Below, piece after piece: positions 44,401 to 54,028 of a stretch of DNA of 64,000 nt. The stretch is from Anas platyrhynchos (taxonomy: Eukaryota; Chordata; Aves; Anseriformes; Anatidae). Positions within the stretch are counted from its first letter, which is position 1. The number at the start of each line of letters is the position of its first letter. Under the pieces are notes generated by a model. That model saw only the letters and a program-made list of their open reading frames with translations. It made no database searches and had not been told where the DNA came from. The position numbers and the translations under genes are program-made. The DNA lies in the NCBI RefSeq assembly GCF_047663525.1, contig NC_092604.1, positions 12,511,501 through 12,575,500 on the forward strand. The letters run 5' to 3'.

Positions 44401-47400
44401 AAAGCTTAATCTCTCTCTTTCTGGCTTACACTTACCCTTGGTAAAGGCACAGTCCTCTGTTCATTTGGGGGTTGACAAGCCACAGAGTAATACCCATCCA
44501 AAGAGTTGTATCTCTCACGTAATGATGTCTGATAGACAGATGAGTGCATCACATCCATGGGAGGTAAAGAATTGCTCCTAATCATATCATCTCGTGGATA
44601 CATCTGTGGGCGCCAGATGCGCCTGCTGTCATAAACTGGAGCATACATTCCAGAAGGGACAGGAGGAACTGGTCCATACGGCTGCGGAGGAGGAGGTTGG
44701 TAAGGAGAATTCAGTCGATCTCGAGGGGGAAATGTACTGTAATGATCGGCATATGGCACGGAAGCAGGTGGGAGGGAGGATTCTGGAACATTATTGGACC
44801 TCACAAAGCGAGGAACACAGGGAGCCACGCCAGCTGGTACTGTTGGAGGTGGTGGATAATAGCCTTGAAAATTGGAAAAAGGTATATTTAATGTGACCAC
44901 AAATGACCCATAAATTTACACCTTCTAAAACTGCAAATAGCATTAAGTAAAGCATTACACCTTTAGAGAATGAAGTGTCACATTTCTACAAACTCACTAC
45001 TGACCCTATCATCTCTTCAATGGAATATAATTTCATGTATGACAACCACATTTGCAGATGCAGTGCTGACCCTTTACTAGCATGACCCAATCTGGAAAAC
45101 CAACTTTCTCTGCCATTGCTACCAGATACTGCAGTTTAACCGTCTATGTAACTAAAAAGTCAGCATTTTAAACATTTCTTTATATACACAGTTAAAATAG
45201 CACCTCTAAAATAAAAGCTATACTGCTAAAAATAAATAATTTCAAAGGTTTCTAAGTAACCATTTCACACTTGGTTTACTCCTTTCCATTGGAGAGAGTT
45301 GCCTGAACACCTCTAACATTTGTTCTGATAGCTTGTGAATGACCCGATGCTAGAACGAAGTCTTAATAGTTTGAATATAAACATGCATATGGCAACCTAA
45401 AAAGGTAATTGAAACCTTTCAAAAACATCTGAGCAAATACAAAGAGATAAGAGCATCATAGTACATGAAAACACTGTTCTTCCCCATGACTCTGAATGAC
45501 TAAAGCAGGAAAAAAAAACTCCTAATAATACATGTAATCCAGCCGGGCATTTCTCTTGTTTATTAAACACTACTAGAAGCAAGCAATGCCTCTGGGTCTG
45601 AATCCTGGCTACAGATATCCTCCATGGATAGGGCACAACCTGTTTAAATGCTAATGAAGGAAAAAGTACATGAGAGATGCTGAGGTTCAAGCTCTGGATT
45701 ATCAAGGTACAATTTGCATAATATACAGCACTCAAAACCAAGAATCACCAATACTGGAAGCAGACTACAGGTCCCTCCCATATTCAGCAGTGGAACAGTA
45801 TTCTACTAAATGAAGATTCAGCTGGTATGAAATCCACAAAACTGAAAGAAATCCACTAAAATGAAACTAGTTATTTCTTAGCACACAACACGCAGGCTTA
45901 TCTAGATGAGAATTCAGACCTATCGTCTCGGTGTGCATCTCACTCACCTGTCTGGGGGTACTGTGGAACTTCATACGACAACTGAGTCCTGGGATCTTGG
46001 AAATATTGAACATTATCAGAATGTGGAGGGTAGACAGGTACTCTGGGAACAAACTGGCTGGATTTTGGAGGCACAGAGTTCACTTCTGTTCCAATGTTGG
46101 GAGGACCAGCTGAGGTAGCTGCCGCCTGGCTTACAGGAGTCTTGGGTGGAGAACCAATTTTACTGAAAAAGGATTACCAAGGAATTGTTAAGCAGACCTT
46201 AACTTATTTCAGGTAATCAGCTCTCTGTGTACACACTCCTATGGATAGTGAAAAGTTGGGTGAAGTCATTTCCTCTGAAATTTTAATTTAACACCCCAAA
46301 CTGATGATATTATCAAATCTCAGACTCTCATAAAAGAGCTCAAAAGCATATATAGATGGTTCTGGTATACCCTCATAAGCTTACGTACTACTTCTAAGCG
46401 TATTCTGGTAAAGACAAAGGCTTTGAAAAATTTAGAGGTTCAGTGTTTCTTAAAGAAGTACCTAAGCATTTTTAAGGGAAAACCCAAAACCTGGAAGGTT
46501 TCCAGGACTATAAAGGGATTTATTATAAAGAGATTTTTCTTGATTTAAGGAAAAAAACACAAACTACTGCATGAATATCAAATTTTGAGTACCATTTTTT
46601 CGTTTTGTTTTTATGTAATAGCCCAATACTAAGTTATATATCAGTTGAGAACAACAGAATAAGATATAGGGAGAGATTTGCAAATTTATATTACATAGAA
46701 CAATTCAACAGCTAAAACAATTGATGTTTGCTCTGACAGCTTGAATCCAAATTCTGTATGATGTCCGCACTGCAGTACAAGATTTTGCACAACTCCGTAG
46801 TCAGTAAGCAACACCAACAACAGTAAGCCAGGACCAGAATTGTACCTATTATCTCTGATCCACAAGCTTTCTTGCCTTGATAATCTAAAGACAAAATATT
46901 GTGGTTAGTTATTTTTATGAAAAAAAATGTTACCAACTTTTCAGGTAGTGATTCTGTAGGGGATCCTGAAACGTTCTGGCCATTGGCTCCAGTCTTCCCT
47001 CCCTTCTTGGTGTTCTCCAAAGCTCTCAAAGAGGTGTCTGCACAGCGAGGGATCAACTGGGGAACACCACTTTCTAGATTAGCTATTCCATTACTACTCG
47101 GCACCATCTTCCCTGTTGCTTCAGGGCTTCCTATGACAGAAATTACGTTTCCCGTAGTGGTCGAGACAGTGCTATTTACGCCAACTTTATTTAGAAGGGG
47201 GAACGTTCTCACTGTTGCACTGATTTTTTTGTTCCTCAGGCGGTATCTACAAACAAACATATGCAAACACAGAAAAGACAGACGAAATTAAGAAATTAAA
47301 GAAATAAAGAAATGCTTATTGTACAGTTTGATTTATTTGTAAAACTGACTAAAGAGAGGGATTGAGATAAATATTATAACCAAAAATTACAGGAGCTTAC

Positions 47401-50400
47401 ACTGGTATTTATTTTCAACAGTTTGGCCGAATCTGCAAGTAGAACATCAGTGTTTTCCCTGTAACCAAAAACCACCTCCTCTAATAAAGATTCACTTCTG
47501 CAGTTCTTTGGAAGTGGATTTGCATGAAAACAGTTTTAAAAATGCATATGTTACATATTATCTAAAAAACTCAATTTACTACTTAATTAAAATATAATTA
47601 ACATTCTTTCCCCTGTGGACAGTATAACCATTCCCTGACAGACTGAACCTACAATGTTTCATAATATATAGTGATAATATAAAGTAAAATTTTATTAAAA
47701 AAAAAAAAAGCAATTAGTTTTCAGGCATTGCTTTACTGTACCTTCAAGTTCACATTACAAGTTGTCACTTCAAGACATCCATGAACCCATTCAGAATGAA
47801 TAAATGCATAGAAGAAACCACTTTCAAAGTTCTAAGGAAAACTGCTTGGATTTAAATTGGGGAAAAAAAGAGTCTCCTATACTCACTTTTCAAGCTCTTC
47901 CTGAGAATGAGCAAAAGTACAGTTGGTTCCTCTTGGACATCCCCCTTGCTGTCGAAGGTCTCGGCACATACTTGTTTTGTATTTGCTATTTGGTTGTGGC
48001 TTAAAAAACACAAATAAAAGACATTCCGCTTATACACCAATAAAAAGAAAAAAATAGCCTAAAAATACACACATTTAAGAAGTTTTAAAATTTTGCATCT
48101 TTAATCAGAAAACTAAGGAAATCTCTTGTTGATGGGTTAAGTACTATGCCATTGTACGAATCTCACTACAGTAAGCTCTCCTGTATTCCATATTTTGAAA
48201 ACGTTAAGTTTTCAAAACCTGAATGCAGCAGTTAACAGTACCACTGATTATTACACAGAAAATGCCATTAATATTTCAGGTTAACCATTTATTTATTTAT
48301 TTATTTATTTTCCAAAGTTGCGTCTTTAAGTGGTAGATTAAGACATATCATACAATAGTCAAATATAGTTACCTGTGGAGTTTCATGTCCTTTTCTACTG
48401 TAATTCTGAATGAAATCCACCAATCCATGTACCACAGTCTTTACAGCCACCATTGCATTTTCCAGCTGCTCCCATGTTGGAGATGCTGCATCTAAAATTA
48501 TTAAAAAGCAGGCTTGTCTCTGTCAATAATTCTAAGTGTATCATAAATGAGACAACTCTACCAAACACTAAAGTAGCACAGAATTCAGAGAATCCTGAAG
48601 AAGAGTTTATGATACACTACATTAATTAACAGGAATTTTGAAACTAGGAACAGAGGTTATCTTATATAATTTACTTTGCTAGATATGAAGAATGTGAAGA
48701 GATCTTAAAATAAGATTCATTTGCATACCTGGATTTGGATCAATATTTGCCAGGAGCTCCAAATGAGGCCTGAGCCTGTTTAAGTTTGCAGGATCACCCG
48801 TGCGCTGCAAGACAATTGTCAATTCTTGTACACTCTTCGCAAAAGACTCTGGAGATTGGAGCTGAAAACAAAGTAAGTATTAGTGTGTTGCATCATACAG
48901 CTGTGAACTGCTAATTTTAAGAAGATTTTCATTAAATTGGTTCCTAAATGCAATAAGCAGTGTCTTCAGATAGTACATAGCAAGTATCAGTGGAGAGAAA
49001 TTTCATTTCTCAACTCAGAATCTGCCCTATGAAGCTTCATCATAAGACACAAAAAAACACTATACTAGAAAACAAAATGTCTTCATATGAAGAGTACACT
49101 ACAGTGAGGAAAAGTCTTCATTCTAGTTTTAATCAATATTTGATAAAACCAAAGACAAAAAAGTAACTGAAGTAGTTCTTGGATTTTCAGTATAACATTT
49201 AACAGTCAAATATAATATTACAAAGATACTAAAACCATCCCCTTGACAAACCTTGTCGATAATGGATTGCATGTGTGATTTATGTGCCAAGTCACCATAA
49301 AGAAGGGAAGACCATTGTTCTGGTGATATTCGAAGTCCTGCTTCCATGGCAATGTGAACAATTTGGGCATCATGCTCTCTCCGCAAAGCCTCATAACTCC
49401 GAAACTCTTCTTTAAGTTGCATCAGAGAAGAATCTTCATCCCTTTTAGTGACCTAATAAACAGCGATATGTAAACACTCCTTCTTTAACAAAAAAATCTC
49501 TAAGACTACCAGAAAAAGAGCTACCCAGCACAAAACACAGAAGTATATTACTGCTGGATATTTACCATATGCTTTTTTTTTTTTTTTTTGGTGTGTGTGT
49601 TCATCTGCTTGCAGGGCATACAGGCAAAACAGCCAGCTCTTCAAGATTTTACAGGGTCAATAGTAAAAAAACTGTGATATCAACTCCACTACTTCCAACT
49701 TAGTAGTCAATCAGATTTGCTTAAGTCACAGAACAGACAAATCAGTTATCTGATAAGATATTTACTAGTTCTACCAGTAGTTGTTGCTGCCCAGAAATAA
49801 CAGATGACAAAGAAACAAGAAAGACTCCAGAATTGACTTAAATGATATAAAGGAAGAAAAAATTTAAGATAGTGGCATTTAAGGAGTACAATATTAACCT
49901 GAGAGGCCACTATAAATATTAAGACAGTTGTCATAAAAGGCAGCAACAGATTTCATGATGTTTGTTTAGTGACATTAAATATTAGATATTACGATAACCG
50001 TGTTCTTAACTGTGATTCAAAAACAAACAAAAAACAAAGCCAAAAATGACAATATTATACTTCTTCCTGATGCAGGCTGGGAGTGTCATGTTTCATGCCT
50101 CTGTATTTAGGAGAGAATTTCCAGAGGAAGAACAGCAATTAGGAATGAGTGGTAATTCCAGAATTGATTCCAGCTACTTCCACATGTGACTATTTGTTCC
50201 TTTGGCAGAGAACTTCAATATTTAAACTACTTCATGTCAGTTTTATGCTATATTCTCTACACTATTCCAATGTGTAGAAACTGAATTTATGTAACATTTT
50301 ATAGATGAAGGATTAATCACAGGAAGGGTTCTTTGGAATTGCACTAGTTCACAGTAACAAACTTCAAATATTTTGAAATTAATTGAGGTGTTTTACCTTA

Positions 50401-53400
50401 AAGCATGATGCTCTATACAGTAGCTGCACAACATGACCAATGCTTGTTTTAGAGGCCTGAGGAAATCTTGGTTCTAGCCTTTGCACAACAAAAAGTACCA
50501 GAACTTTTCTTGAGAGCGCAGAGCCATCTTCCAATGCCAGTAATACAAGTTTCAGTGCTTCTTCTTGCATAGCTTTAACGCAGAAAAACATAAGATAGGC
50601 ATAGAAATACGTTGCCAGAAACCAGTAAGGCTACCATACATTAACACCGTAAGTAGGAACATATGAATTATCTCGAACTTAACTCATTACTACTTTATTT
50701 CACTAATAATTAAAAAAAAAAGCTTTGTAAACATATTTTAAGAAATTTAGAAAGATTATTTAGAACGATACTTATACAGCAAATTTAAAGAGCTAAGACT
50801 GATTTTCAGTAATAAAAGTATCACTGGTGCACCTTTTATACTTTCCTCTACTGTGTAGTCTTACAGCCTTTGTCATTTTGGACACTTCAACAATGCTACA
50901 CCATGAAGCTGTACAGAATACGAGAACAGCACAGCAACGCTACCATCAATTATCAGAATCATGAGAGGAATACTTCCAGTTTAAACGCAACTTCCTTCCC
51001 ATCTCCGTGCTTACTTTTGCAGCATACTTTAAGAATTTGTTGTTTGTATTGAAGATAGAAACACTATCATTATAAAATTTAAAAATAAAGTATGCTGCAA
51101 TTAAAGTTAGACTGAGTGTACTTACACCTACTGGATGAACAAGAGAACATTTGCAATTTTCTATCAAATTCTGATCACAGGTAGCAGTACAACTAGTCTA
51201 TGTTAGTTGCACCGCATTACATGCTGTGCAGAAAGCATGTTTATTTAGTCTTCTTTGCTGGGAGTTTTGAAATAATTCCTCACCATTTCAAAGAACAGTC
51301 AATAAGGCAGAAAAAAAAAAAAAACTTTTAAGAAAGCAAATTTTATTAACTTGTAGGTTTATTTTTTTTTCTTTTCCCTTTCTTCTTAGCTTAAAGTTGA
51401 AAACCAGAAGTAACTGCACTTTCAGCTGCACAGAAGAAACTTCCAAGGAATGTTTTTGCATTAGGAAAAGGTACAGCTGAACATACTCTGTTGCAGATTC
51501 TGTAATTACCTTACCTGGCCCTAGAAACTGACATCCCCGTGCCCTGACAGCAGCCCAAAGGTTGGCAGAAAGCTGCTGAGGATTTTGGTGCTGCAAGATC
51601 AGTTCTGTAACAGTTCTCTCTCCCAGTGATCGAGCTGCCCTCATAGCTCGAACCCGACCCTCTTCCTCTACCAGTTGACAATTCACTAGTGTCACAAGCT
51701 TCCTTTGCATTGGACGGCTCAGTGCACTCTGATTCAAGCTAGCAACACCTACGAGGAAGGAAAGAAAAGGTAAACTACTGCTTTTTATCAGGCAAATTAA
51801 TCTAAACAAGGCAAACAAAAATGTCTAATAGTATATGTATGTCTCTAGGACTTGAATCTAATCACAGGTATCTTCCTTTCTCTTGGGCAATTCTGGGCAA
51901 CTCATTATCAAAAAGAATTTTAATTAGAGTCTTAAATTGACGTCAAACCCTTCCTTTGAGGAAAGTTCTGCTTTAATACAAAGTTAGTACATGGAAATAT
52001 TATTAAGTAAGAGTATTTTGTAAACTTGAAATTAAGAACCAAGTGTGACAGGTGTGAATAAGCTTTTAAAGACATAAGGGAAATTTTATTCTGAAAATGA
52101 GAATTATCCCCCTGAAGCCTAAAATCAATGCTGAAAACATAATGCTGTTAAAAGTAAGCCAATCTGCTGCATCAAAATTCTGCTGTTCAGGAGAAACTCA
52201 CCTTTTCCTCCACTTAATGGCTTTAAGTAGAGTGCCAAATCCTCAACACATTTCTTTGCTACTTCATAATGTTTGTTCTCTCCTACATTACTCAACTTTA
52301 CTGTCTGATGATCAGGTACCTACAAAAACGCAAGGAAGAGGGTAGAAAAAAATTAAATATATCCATCTGACAAGCCTATGATGGCACCAACATCACTACT
52401 GTTAATTACATAACACTGCAGATGTACGATGCTTTTTAGAGAAGACAGGACCCACCCATGTTGTCTGGAATGCAATAAGGAATAACAGAAAGGACTAAAG
52501 ACAAAGATCATGGTAATGAAAGATTACTTTTGTTAGTACTTAACACATGAAAAACAAAGGTAGGATAAAAAAAAAAACAAAAACAATAACCAAGGCCTCA
52601 CGAGAATGTAGTTAACAGATAAATGAAGAACACAAGATTTGTGAGATGATCAGTGTACAAGACCAGCATGATTTACTACAGACAGGGAAGTTATAATTCA
52701 ATTGGCAAGAATACAGTATGAAAAAGTCAAAAACAAAGTTAAAAAAAATAATTTAAGCACAAAGGCACATAGACATACAAATAGCTTTGAAGTCTTCAAA
52801 GAGAAGAACTAGCAAACTAACTGGTGGAAAAACTCAAAGTGGATTAACAAGGTCAGACTATGAAAATAGAAGGAACATTAGTCACAATACAGTCAATTGT
52901 TTGAAAGACGTAGCAAGAAGTTAGGAGACCACGAAAACAAACGTTGTAAGATCAAGGCAGTGACTAGACACAGATTTAGAAACAAAAAAAAAAAGAGAAA
53001 GGAACAGATGAATTTGAGAAATGAGAACACTGACACATAGTGTTATTACCAATCGTTGTGTCTAGGCATGTGATAAGGCATTAAAAAGGAAAGTAAAAAG
53101 CGTCCTTACTGCATCACCTAGGTGTTATTACCAGAGTAAAACGAAAAAGCACATGAATCAGCAGAAGGTGAACAGACTTATTTAGTCCCCATAAAGCACA
53201 GTACTGATTATATAATCGCTGTTTTGCCACTGCTACGAGACAGCACTGGGAACATTCCTGGCCTGATTAGCCGCTATCTGAAAATGCAACTGAAAAGCCA
53301 TCATGCATATTTAAAAAAATTACACACACATTTCTGGAACTTGGTTGAACAGCTAGCTACTTCGAACATGTGACATGTAGAAATGAGACTCCTTGCAAGA

Positions 53401-53962
53401 AAATTTAGAATGAATGAGTGTAGTCTGCAGGCTTGCTTTTCTAGTGACGCATAATTGTTTATATCCTAATAGGCATTTTTCTCCAGTCACAGTTCAAGAG
53501 CCTTTTTAAACCAGAATTCAGTTTACAACTAGAATAAGTTTTCATTTCCTGAGAAGTGGATGGTTCTGAAAATGGTGTGGCTCCTTTTAGGGTACACATG
53601 GACTTTAACATAGCACAAAGTCAAAGCCTTGCCATTTCTCAGCCTAAAATGAGGGGAAAGTATCAGCACATGTACTGCACGTAAATGCTAATAACACAGA
53701 GTGGCAAAACAAAAAGCTGCTTAAATCATACCTGGGCTCCAACTAACTGGAGGAGTGCAAAGTTTACAGGAAGCACATCGATGTCTGTATTGATGGCAGT
53801 CTGGTCGAAAGGACATGCCTTGCGATGAAGCTTGTTCAGGCAGGTCTTACAGACAGTGTGAGAGCAACCTAAGCTGATGGGTTTGTGCACATTCTCATCA
53901 AACTCGTTGTAGCAGATTGGGCAGGACAGAAATTCTGTCCACTGAGCTGCCTGCACAGGCAT
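37194..53962 (-). CDS. RC3H2: RC3H2: Roquin-2 (RING and CCCH zinc-finger RNA-binding E3 ligase), complete
   Basis: Roquin-2 binds stem-loops in 3' UTRs, recruits CCR4-NOT and limits mRNAs such as those for TNF and T-cell costimulators; it acts in P-bodies and stress granules. Twenty coding exons close in phase to 1191 residues, the length of the human protein. In order come a RING finger (Cys14, Cys17, Cys33, His35, Cys38, Cys50, Asp53), HEPN/ROQ RNA-binding region (about 90-400), one CCCH zinc finger (Cys416, Cys425, Cys431, His435) and a Pro-rich, low-complexity C-terminal half with [11 protein letters not shown] and [15 protein letters not shown]. It ends VANGRMVNS. Exons on minus: 53732-53962, 52202-52319, 51515-51748, 50397-50572, 49252-49452, 48729-48861, 48373-48491, 47887-47999, 46938-47246, 45948-46162, 44436-44863, 43806-43976, 42461-42616, 41324-41537, 41038-41122, 40436-40517, 39922-40056, 39266-39373, 38005-38153, 37194-37392. 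An intron hosts a box C/D snoRNA. Confidence 0.97.
37393..38004 (-). other. RC3H2 intron (last)
   Basis: AT-rich intron with standard ends on the transcript; nothing else seen. Confidence 0.75.
38005..38153 (-). CDS. RC3H2: RC3H2 coding exon
   Basis: 149 bases encode [19 protein letters not shown] to LGEDLVIL. The acceptor is TCCTGTAG; the donor GTGAGT splits the Leu codon, which is completed in the last exon. Confidence 0.96.
38379..38433. repeat. (TTA)n/(TAA)n inverted trinucleotide repeat
   Basis: About 14 TTA units run to 38421 and then switch to four TAA units before AATATTTTTT. The two halves are complementary, so the strand can fold back on itself. It is intronic in RC3H2. Confidence 0.9.
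38859..38891. repeat. 12-bp perfect inverted repeat, 9-base loop
   Basis: AAATGTGATCTT (38859-38870) and AAGATCACATTT (38880-38891) are exact reverse complements separated by 9 A/T bases. A third partial copy, AAATGTGATTTT, follows at 38892. It lies in an RC3H2 intron. Confidence 0.9.
39266..39373 (-). CDS. RC3H2: RC3H2 coding exon
   Basis: 108 bases in phase 0 encode an acidic segment, [20 protein letters not shown] to GEQIE. The acceptor is TTTTCTAG and the donor GTAAGT. The mammalian protein may carry a few more residues at the left junction. Confidence 0.93.
39866..39882. repeat. A-run
   Basis: A run of 17 A follows an alternating purine/pyrimidine stretch (TGTGTGCATATGTACATATATACAC). 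It is intronic low complexity in RC3H2, beside the exon at 39922. Confidence 0.85.
39922..40056 (-). CDS. RC3H2: RC3H2 coding exon
   Basis: 135 bases in phase 0 encode [19 protein letters not shown] to [10 protein letters not shown], predicted coiled coil. The acceptor is TCCATAG and the donor GTAAAG. Confidence 0.96.
40436..40517 (-). CDS. RC3H2: RC3H2 coding exon
   Basis: 82 bases encode [19 protein letters not shown] to LSIELQQ. The first base completes an Arg codon. The donor is GTAAGA. Confidence 0.96.
41038..41122 (-). CDS. RC3H2: RC3H2 coding exon
   Basis: 85 bases encode [17 protein letters not shown] to ARYAE. The exon is small but conserved, with a TTATAG acceptor and a GTATGG donor. 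Confidence 0.95.
41165..41198. repeat. (TA)n(CA)n(TA)n microsatellite
   Basis: Alternating TA, then CA, then TA dinucleotides lie in an RC3H2 intron just before the exon at 41324 (plus coordinates). Confidence 0.9.
41324..41537 (-). CDS. RC3H2: RC3H2 coding exon
   Basis: 214 bases encode [19 protein letters not shown], then [20 protein letters not shown], one of the best conserved parts of the C-terminal half, to KPISVS. Confidence 0.97.
41538..42460 (-). other. RC3H2 intron
   Basis: AT-rich intron. A 91-codon open frame on minus (41538-41813) abuts the exon but has stops in the spliced frame and no known protein character; I see no other feature. Confidence 0.7.
42461..42616 (-). CDS. RC3H2: RC3H2 coding exon
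   Basis: 156 bases in phase 0 encode [18 protein letters not shown] to NSNAVLM. The acceptor is TCTGTAG and the donor GTAGGG. Confidence 0.95.
42617..43805 (-). other. RC3H2 intron
   Basis: AT-rich intron of 1.2 kb with standard splice ends. Nothing else can be supported. Confidence 0.75.
43806..43976 (-). CDS. RC3H2: RC3H2 coding exon
   Basis: 171 bases in phase 0 encode [25 protein letters not shown] and [12 protein letters not shown]. The donor is GTGGGA. Confidence 0.95.
43977..44435 (-). other. RC3H2 intron with a 20-bp direct duplication
   Basis: Standard splice ends on the transcript. The only structure seen is the 20-bp tandem duplication at 44161-44200. Confidence 0.75.
44161..44200 (+). 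repeat. 20-bp tandem duplication
   Basis: Two adjacent 20-base copies (TATGTAATGAACTCAATCAA and the same with one C-to-T change) lie in an RC3H2 intron. It is probably a recent small duplication. Confidence 0.9.
44436..44863 (-). CDS. RC3H2: RC3H2 coding exon: proline-rich region
   Basis: At 428 bases this is the largest coding exon. It encodes the Pro/Tyr-rich stretch [33 protein letters not shown] and [16 protein letters not shown]. This low-complexity region is linked in Roquins to granule localisation and CCR4-NOT recruitment. Confidence 0.97.
44864..45947 (-). other. RC3H2 intron
   Basis: AT-rich intron of 1.1 kb; no RNA gene or repeat family recognised. Confidence 0.75.
45948..46162 (-). 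CDS. RC3H2: RC3H2 coding exon
   Basis: 215 bases encode [36 protein letters not shown] and VPQYPQT. The first base completes an Asn codon split across the intron. The donor is GTGAGT. Confidence 0.95.
46163..46937 (-). other. RC3H2 intron
   Basis: AT-rich intron between the 309-base and 215-base exons; nothing else seen. Confidence 0.75.
46938..47246 (-). CDS. RC3H2: RC3H2 coding exon
   Basis: 309 bases encode [19 protein letters not shown] and a Ser/Thr/Gly-rich linker to SLPE. The donor GTTGGT is weak but is required by phase and homology, since the next exon resumes at KIGSPP. Confidence 0.93.
47247..47886 (-). other. RC3H2 intron after the zinc-finger exon
   Basis: AT-rich intron with an A-run of about 14 near 47697-47710. 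Nothing else seen. Confidence 0.7.
47887..47999 (-). CDS. RC3H2: RC3H2 coding exon: CCCH zinc finger
   Basis: 113 bases encode [20 protein letters not shown], then [17 protein letters not shown]: a C-x8-C-x5-C-x3-H finger that helps RNA binding. The acceptor is TTTTAAG and the donor GTGAGT. Confidence 0.97.
48000..48372 (-). other. RC3H2 intron with (ATTT)n
   Basis: Short AT-rich intron before the zinc-finger exon. It holds the tetranucleotide repeat at 48287-48311. Confidence 0.75.
48287..48311. repeat. (ATTT)6 microsatellite
   Basis: Six ATTT units lie in the RC3H2 intron before the zinc-finger exon; on the transcript this reads AAAT repeats. Confidence 0.9.
48373..48491 (-). CDS. RC3H2: RC3H2 coding exon
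   Basis: 119 bases encode [20 protein letters not shown] to SRKGHETPQ. The acceptor is ATTTTAG and the donor GTAACT. It lies at the end of the HEPN region before the zinc finger. Confidence 0.96.
48729..48861 (-). CDS. RC3H2: RC3H2 coding exon
   Basis: 133 bases encode [20 protein letters not shown] to [11 protein letters not shown], part of the HEPN-like helical region. The snoRNA-bearing intron lies directly upstream on the transcript. Confidence 0.97.
48862..49251 (-). other. RC3H2 intron hosting the C/D snoRNA
   Basis: A 390-base intron. The snoRNA occupies 48960-49050; the rest is AT-rich with no other feature. Confidence 0.8.
48960..49050 (-). ncRNA. SNORD90: Box C/D snoRNA, probable SNORD90
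   Basis: On the transcript strand GTGTCT, one T, then a perfect C box ATGATGA (49043-49037) opens a 91-base element that closes with D box CTGA (48969-48966) and AGACAC, which pairs with the 5' end as a 6-bp terminal stem. An internal CTGA (49018-49015) can serve as D'. It lies in the RC3H2 intron between coding exons 49252-49452 and 48729-48861, ending 98 bases before the acceptor, the usual spacing for intronic C/D snoRNAs. Human RC3H2 hosts SNORD90, so orthology is likely, though I judged this from position and boxes rather than an alignment. Confidence 0.8.
49252..49452 (-). CDS. RC3H2: RC3H2 coding exon
   Basis: 201 bases in phase 0 encode [39 protein letters not shown] and SIIDK. The donor is GTTTGT, weaker than consensus but fixed by frame. 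Confidence 0.96.
49453..50396 (-). other. RC3H2 intron
   Basis: AT-rich intron with a 17-base T-run and GT repeat at 49573-49600. No further feature. Confidence 0.75.
49573..49600. repeat. T-run followed by (GT)n
   Basis: Seventeen T followed by about five GT units, intronic low complexity in RC3H2. Confidence 0.85.
50397..50572 (-). CDS. RC3H2: RC3H2 coding exon: ROQ domain
   Basis: 176 bases encode [19 protein letters not shown] to [14 protein letters not shown], the winged-helix core of the ROQ domain that recognises the decay-element stem-loop. Confidence 0.97.
50573..51514 (-). other. RC3H2 intron
   Basis: AT-rich intron of 0.9 kb between ROQ exons; nothing else seen. Confidence 0.75.
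51515..51748 (-). CDS. RC3H2: RC3H2 coding exon: ROQ domain
   Basis: 234 bases encode [39 protein letters not shown] and [10 protein letters not shown]. The lysine- and arginine-rich ROQ surface that contacts RNA begins here. The donor is GTAAGG. Confidence 0.97.
51749..52201 (-). other. RC3H2 intron
   Basis: Short AT-rich intron; standard splice ends; nothing else seen. Confidence 0.75.
52202..52319 (-). CDS. RC3H2: RC3H2 coding exon
   Basis: 118 bases encode [20 protein letters not shown], then [19 protein letters not shown], linking the RING to the HEPN/ROQ region. The donor is GTGAGT. Confidence 0.97.
52320..53731 (-). other. RC3H2 intron
   Basis: A 1.4 kb AT- and purine-rich intron after the RING exon. 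It may contain decayed transposon sequence (52440-53050), but I recognise no family. Confidence 0.65.
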
Positions 53963-54028
53963 TGTGGAAGCTGGACACTTGTTTAGCAGGCTAGCAGACC
54001 ATTATTTCACTGTACTACGTTTTGGCAG
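53732..54028 (-). CDS. RC3H2: RC3H2 first coding exon: RING finger
   Basis: The exon runs from a TCACTTACAG acceptor before 54028. It has 66 untranslated bases, then ATG at 53962-53960 and 77 codons starting [20 protein letters not shown], with the complete RING ([18 protein letters not shown]). The donor is GTATGA. The start equals that of the mammalian protein. Confidence 0.97.
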
